Shown: piece after piece, positions 5,924 to 6,592 of the stretch
Layout: every line of letters begins with the position of its first letter
Position numbering within the stretch: the stretch's first letter is position 1
Origin: Thermoproteota archaeon
GTDB taxonomy: Archaea; Korarchaeota; JAOZGF01; JAOZFZ01
Direction: 5' to 3'
Assembly (NCBI GenBank): GCA_027492035.1
Contig: JAOZFT010000038.1
Coordinates: 1-6,592, forward strand
DNA: 6,592 nucleotides
Notes under the pieces: model-generated
What the model was told of the DNA's origin: nothing
The model's input: only the letters and a program-made list of their open reading frames with translations
The model's database searches: none
Translations under genes and position numbers: made by a program

Positions 5924-6592
5924 TTGAACAAAATAAAAATAGAAGCGCTCAATGTTCAAAAAATTTTTAGTAGCAACGAAGGAAACTTAACAGCTCTAGA
6001 CAAATTAAACTTGAAAATTAGGGAAAATGAATTCACTGTCATAGTTGGTCCTTCGGGATGTGGAAAATCAACATTTCTTTACCTTGTAGCTGGTTTTGAG
6101 AAACCCACTTCTGGCAAGATACTGTTAGATGGAGAAGAAGTAAAGAAACCAGGTCCAGATAGAGGATTTGTATTTCAAGAATTTGCTTTATACCCCTGGA
6201 AAACAGTCTTAGGTAACGTAACTTTCGGTCTTGAAATACAAGGAATAAAAAAGAAAAAAGCTAAAGAAGTAGCGATGAAATATATAGAAATGGTTGGTTT
6301 GAAAGGATTTGAAAACAAGTACCCCAACACTTTATCTGGTGGCATGAAGCAAAGAGTAGCAATAGCTAGAGCTTTAGCTTACGACCCAAAGGTTCTGTTA
6401 ATGGATGAACCCTTCGGGTCCCTAGACGCTCAAACAAGGAAATTAATGCAACAAGAACTAATAAAAATTTGGCGGAACTGGAGAAAAACAGTTGTTTTCG
6501 TTACACATTCAGTAATAGAAGCTGTTTACTTAGCTGACAGGATACTGGTCATGACTGCACGTCCAGGAAAAATAAAAAAAGAAATTAAAGTG
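5924..6592 (+). CDS. NitT/TauT-class ABC transporter ATP-binding protein (SsuB/TauB-like), C-terminus cut by window edge
   Basis: The visible 223 residues contain every catalytic element of an ABC ATPase: Walker [10 protein letters not shown] (42-50), Q-loop Q85 in GFVFQE, signature LSGGMKQR (137-144), Walker B VLLMDE (157-162), D-loop SLDA (166-169) and switch H195 in [18 protein letters not shown] (88-99) and [11 protein letters not shown] (207-217) are typical of the SsuB/TauB group. It should power uptake by docking on the EAA loops of the two permeases. Family members are about 240-265 residues, so roughly 20-40 are beyond the right edge. The start is TTG 5924, giving [11 protein letters not shown] and a strong AGGTGA site. 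The alternative is GTG 5912, which overlaps the permease 2 stop as GTGA and adds four residues. It is the last visible gene of the operon. Confidence 0.92.
   Translation, partial: MNKIKIEALNVQKIFSSNEGNLTALDKLNLKIRENEFTVIVGPSGCGKSTFLYLVAGFEKPTSGKILLDGEEVKKPGPDRGFVFQEFALYPWKTVLGNVTFGLEIQGIKKKKAKEVAMKYIEMVGLKGFENKYPNTLSGGMKQRVAIARALAYDPKVLLMDEPFGSLDAQTRKLMQQELIKIWRNWRKTVVFVTHSVIEAVYLADRILVMTARPGKIKKEIKV

Overview
The window looks like chromosomal DNA of an AT-rich archaeon. The evidence is TATA-box-like elements upstream of genes, GGAGG/GGTGA-type ribosome binding sites, several TTG or GTG starts, and heavy use of AGA/AGG for arginine. Thermoproteota/Bathyarchaeia-like lineages would fit, but I cannot place it more precisely by eye. 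No mobile element, CRISPR array, tRNA or rRNA was found.

There are three transcription units. (1) Positions 1-953, minus strand: the N-terminal three quarters of a nickel-dependent lactate racemase family (LarA/DUF2088) protein, cut by the left window edge, with its own promoter. (2) Positions 1760-2803, plus strand: a solitary GT4-type glycosyltransferase with a TTG start and a perfect 13-bp inverted repeat just after its stop. (3) Positions 3333 to the right edge, plus strand: a compact four-gene ABC import operon of the NitT/TauT (nitrate/sulfonate/taurine-like) class. Its order is substrate-binding protein, permease 1, permease 2, ATPase (cut by the edge), and all junctions are overlapping or nearly so.

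In the importer, the binding protein should capture a small solute outside the membrane. The two paralogous permeases probably form a heterodimeric channel, and the ATPase drives transport. The substrate cannot be read from the sequence. Nothing visible ties the racemase homologue or the glycosyltransferase to the importer.

Two long non-coding intervals (954-1759 and 2804-3332) are stop-rich on both strands. They hold several TATA-like boxes and inverted repeats, including a hairpin followed by a T-run at 2931-2973 and a 10-bp inverted repeat abutting the importer promoter. The least expected coding signal is a 25/27-nt repeat at the 3' ends of the two otherwise diverged permease genes. The first copy supplies the ribosome binding site of the next gene. 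I see no convincing evidence of a wholly new biological system here.
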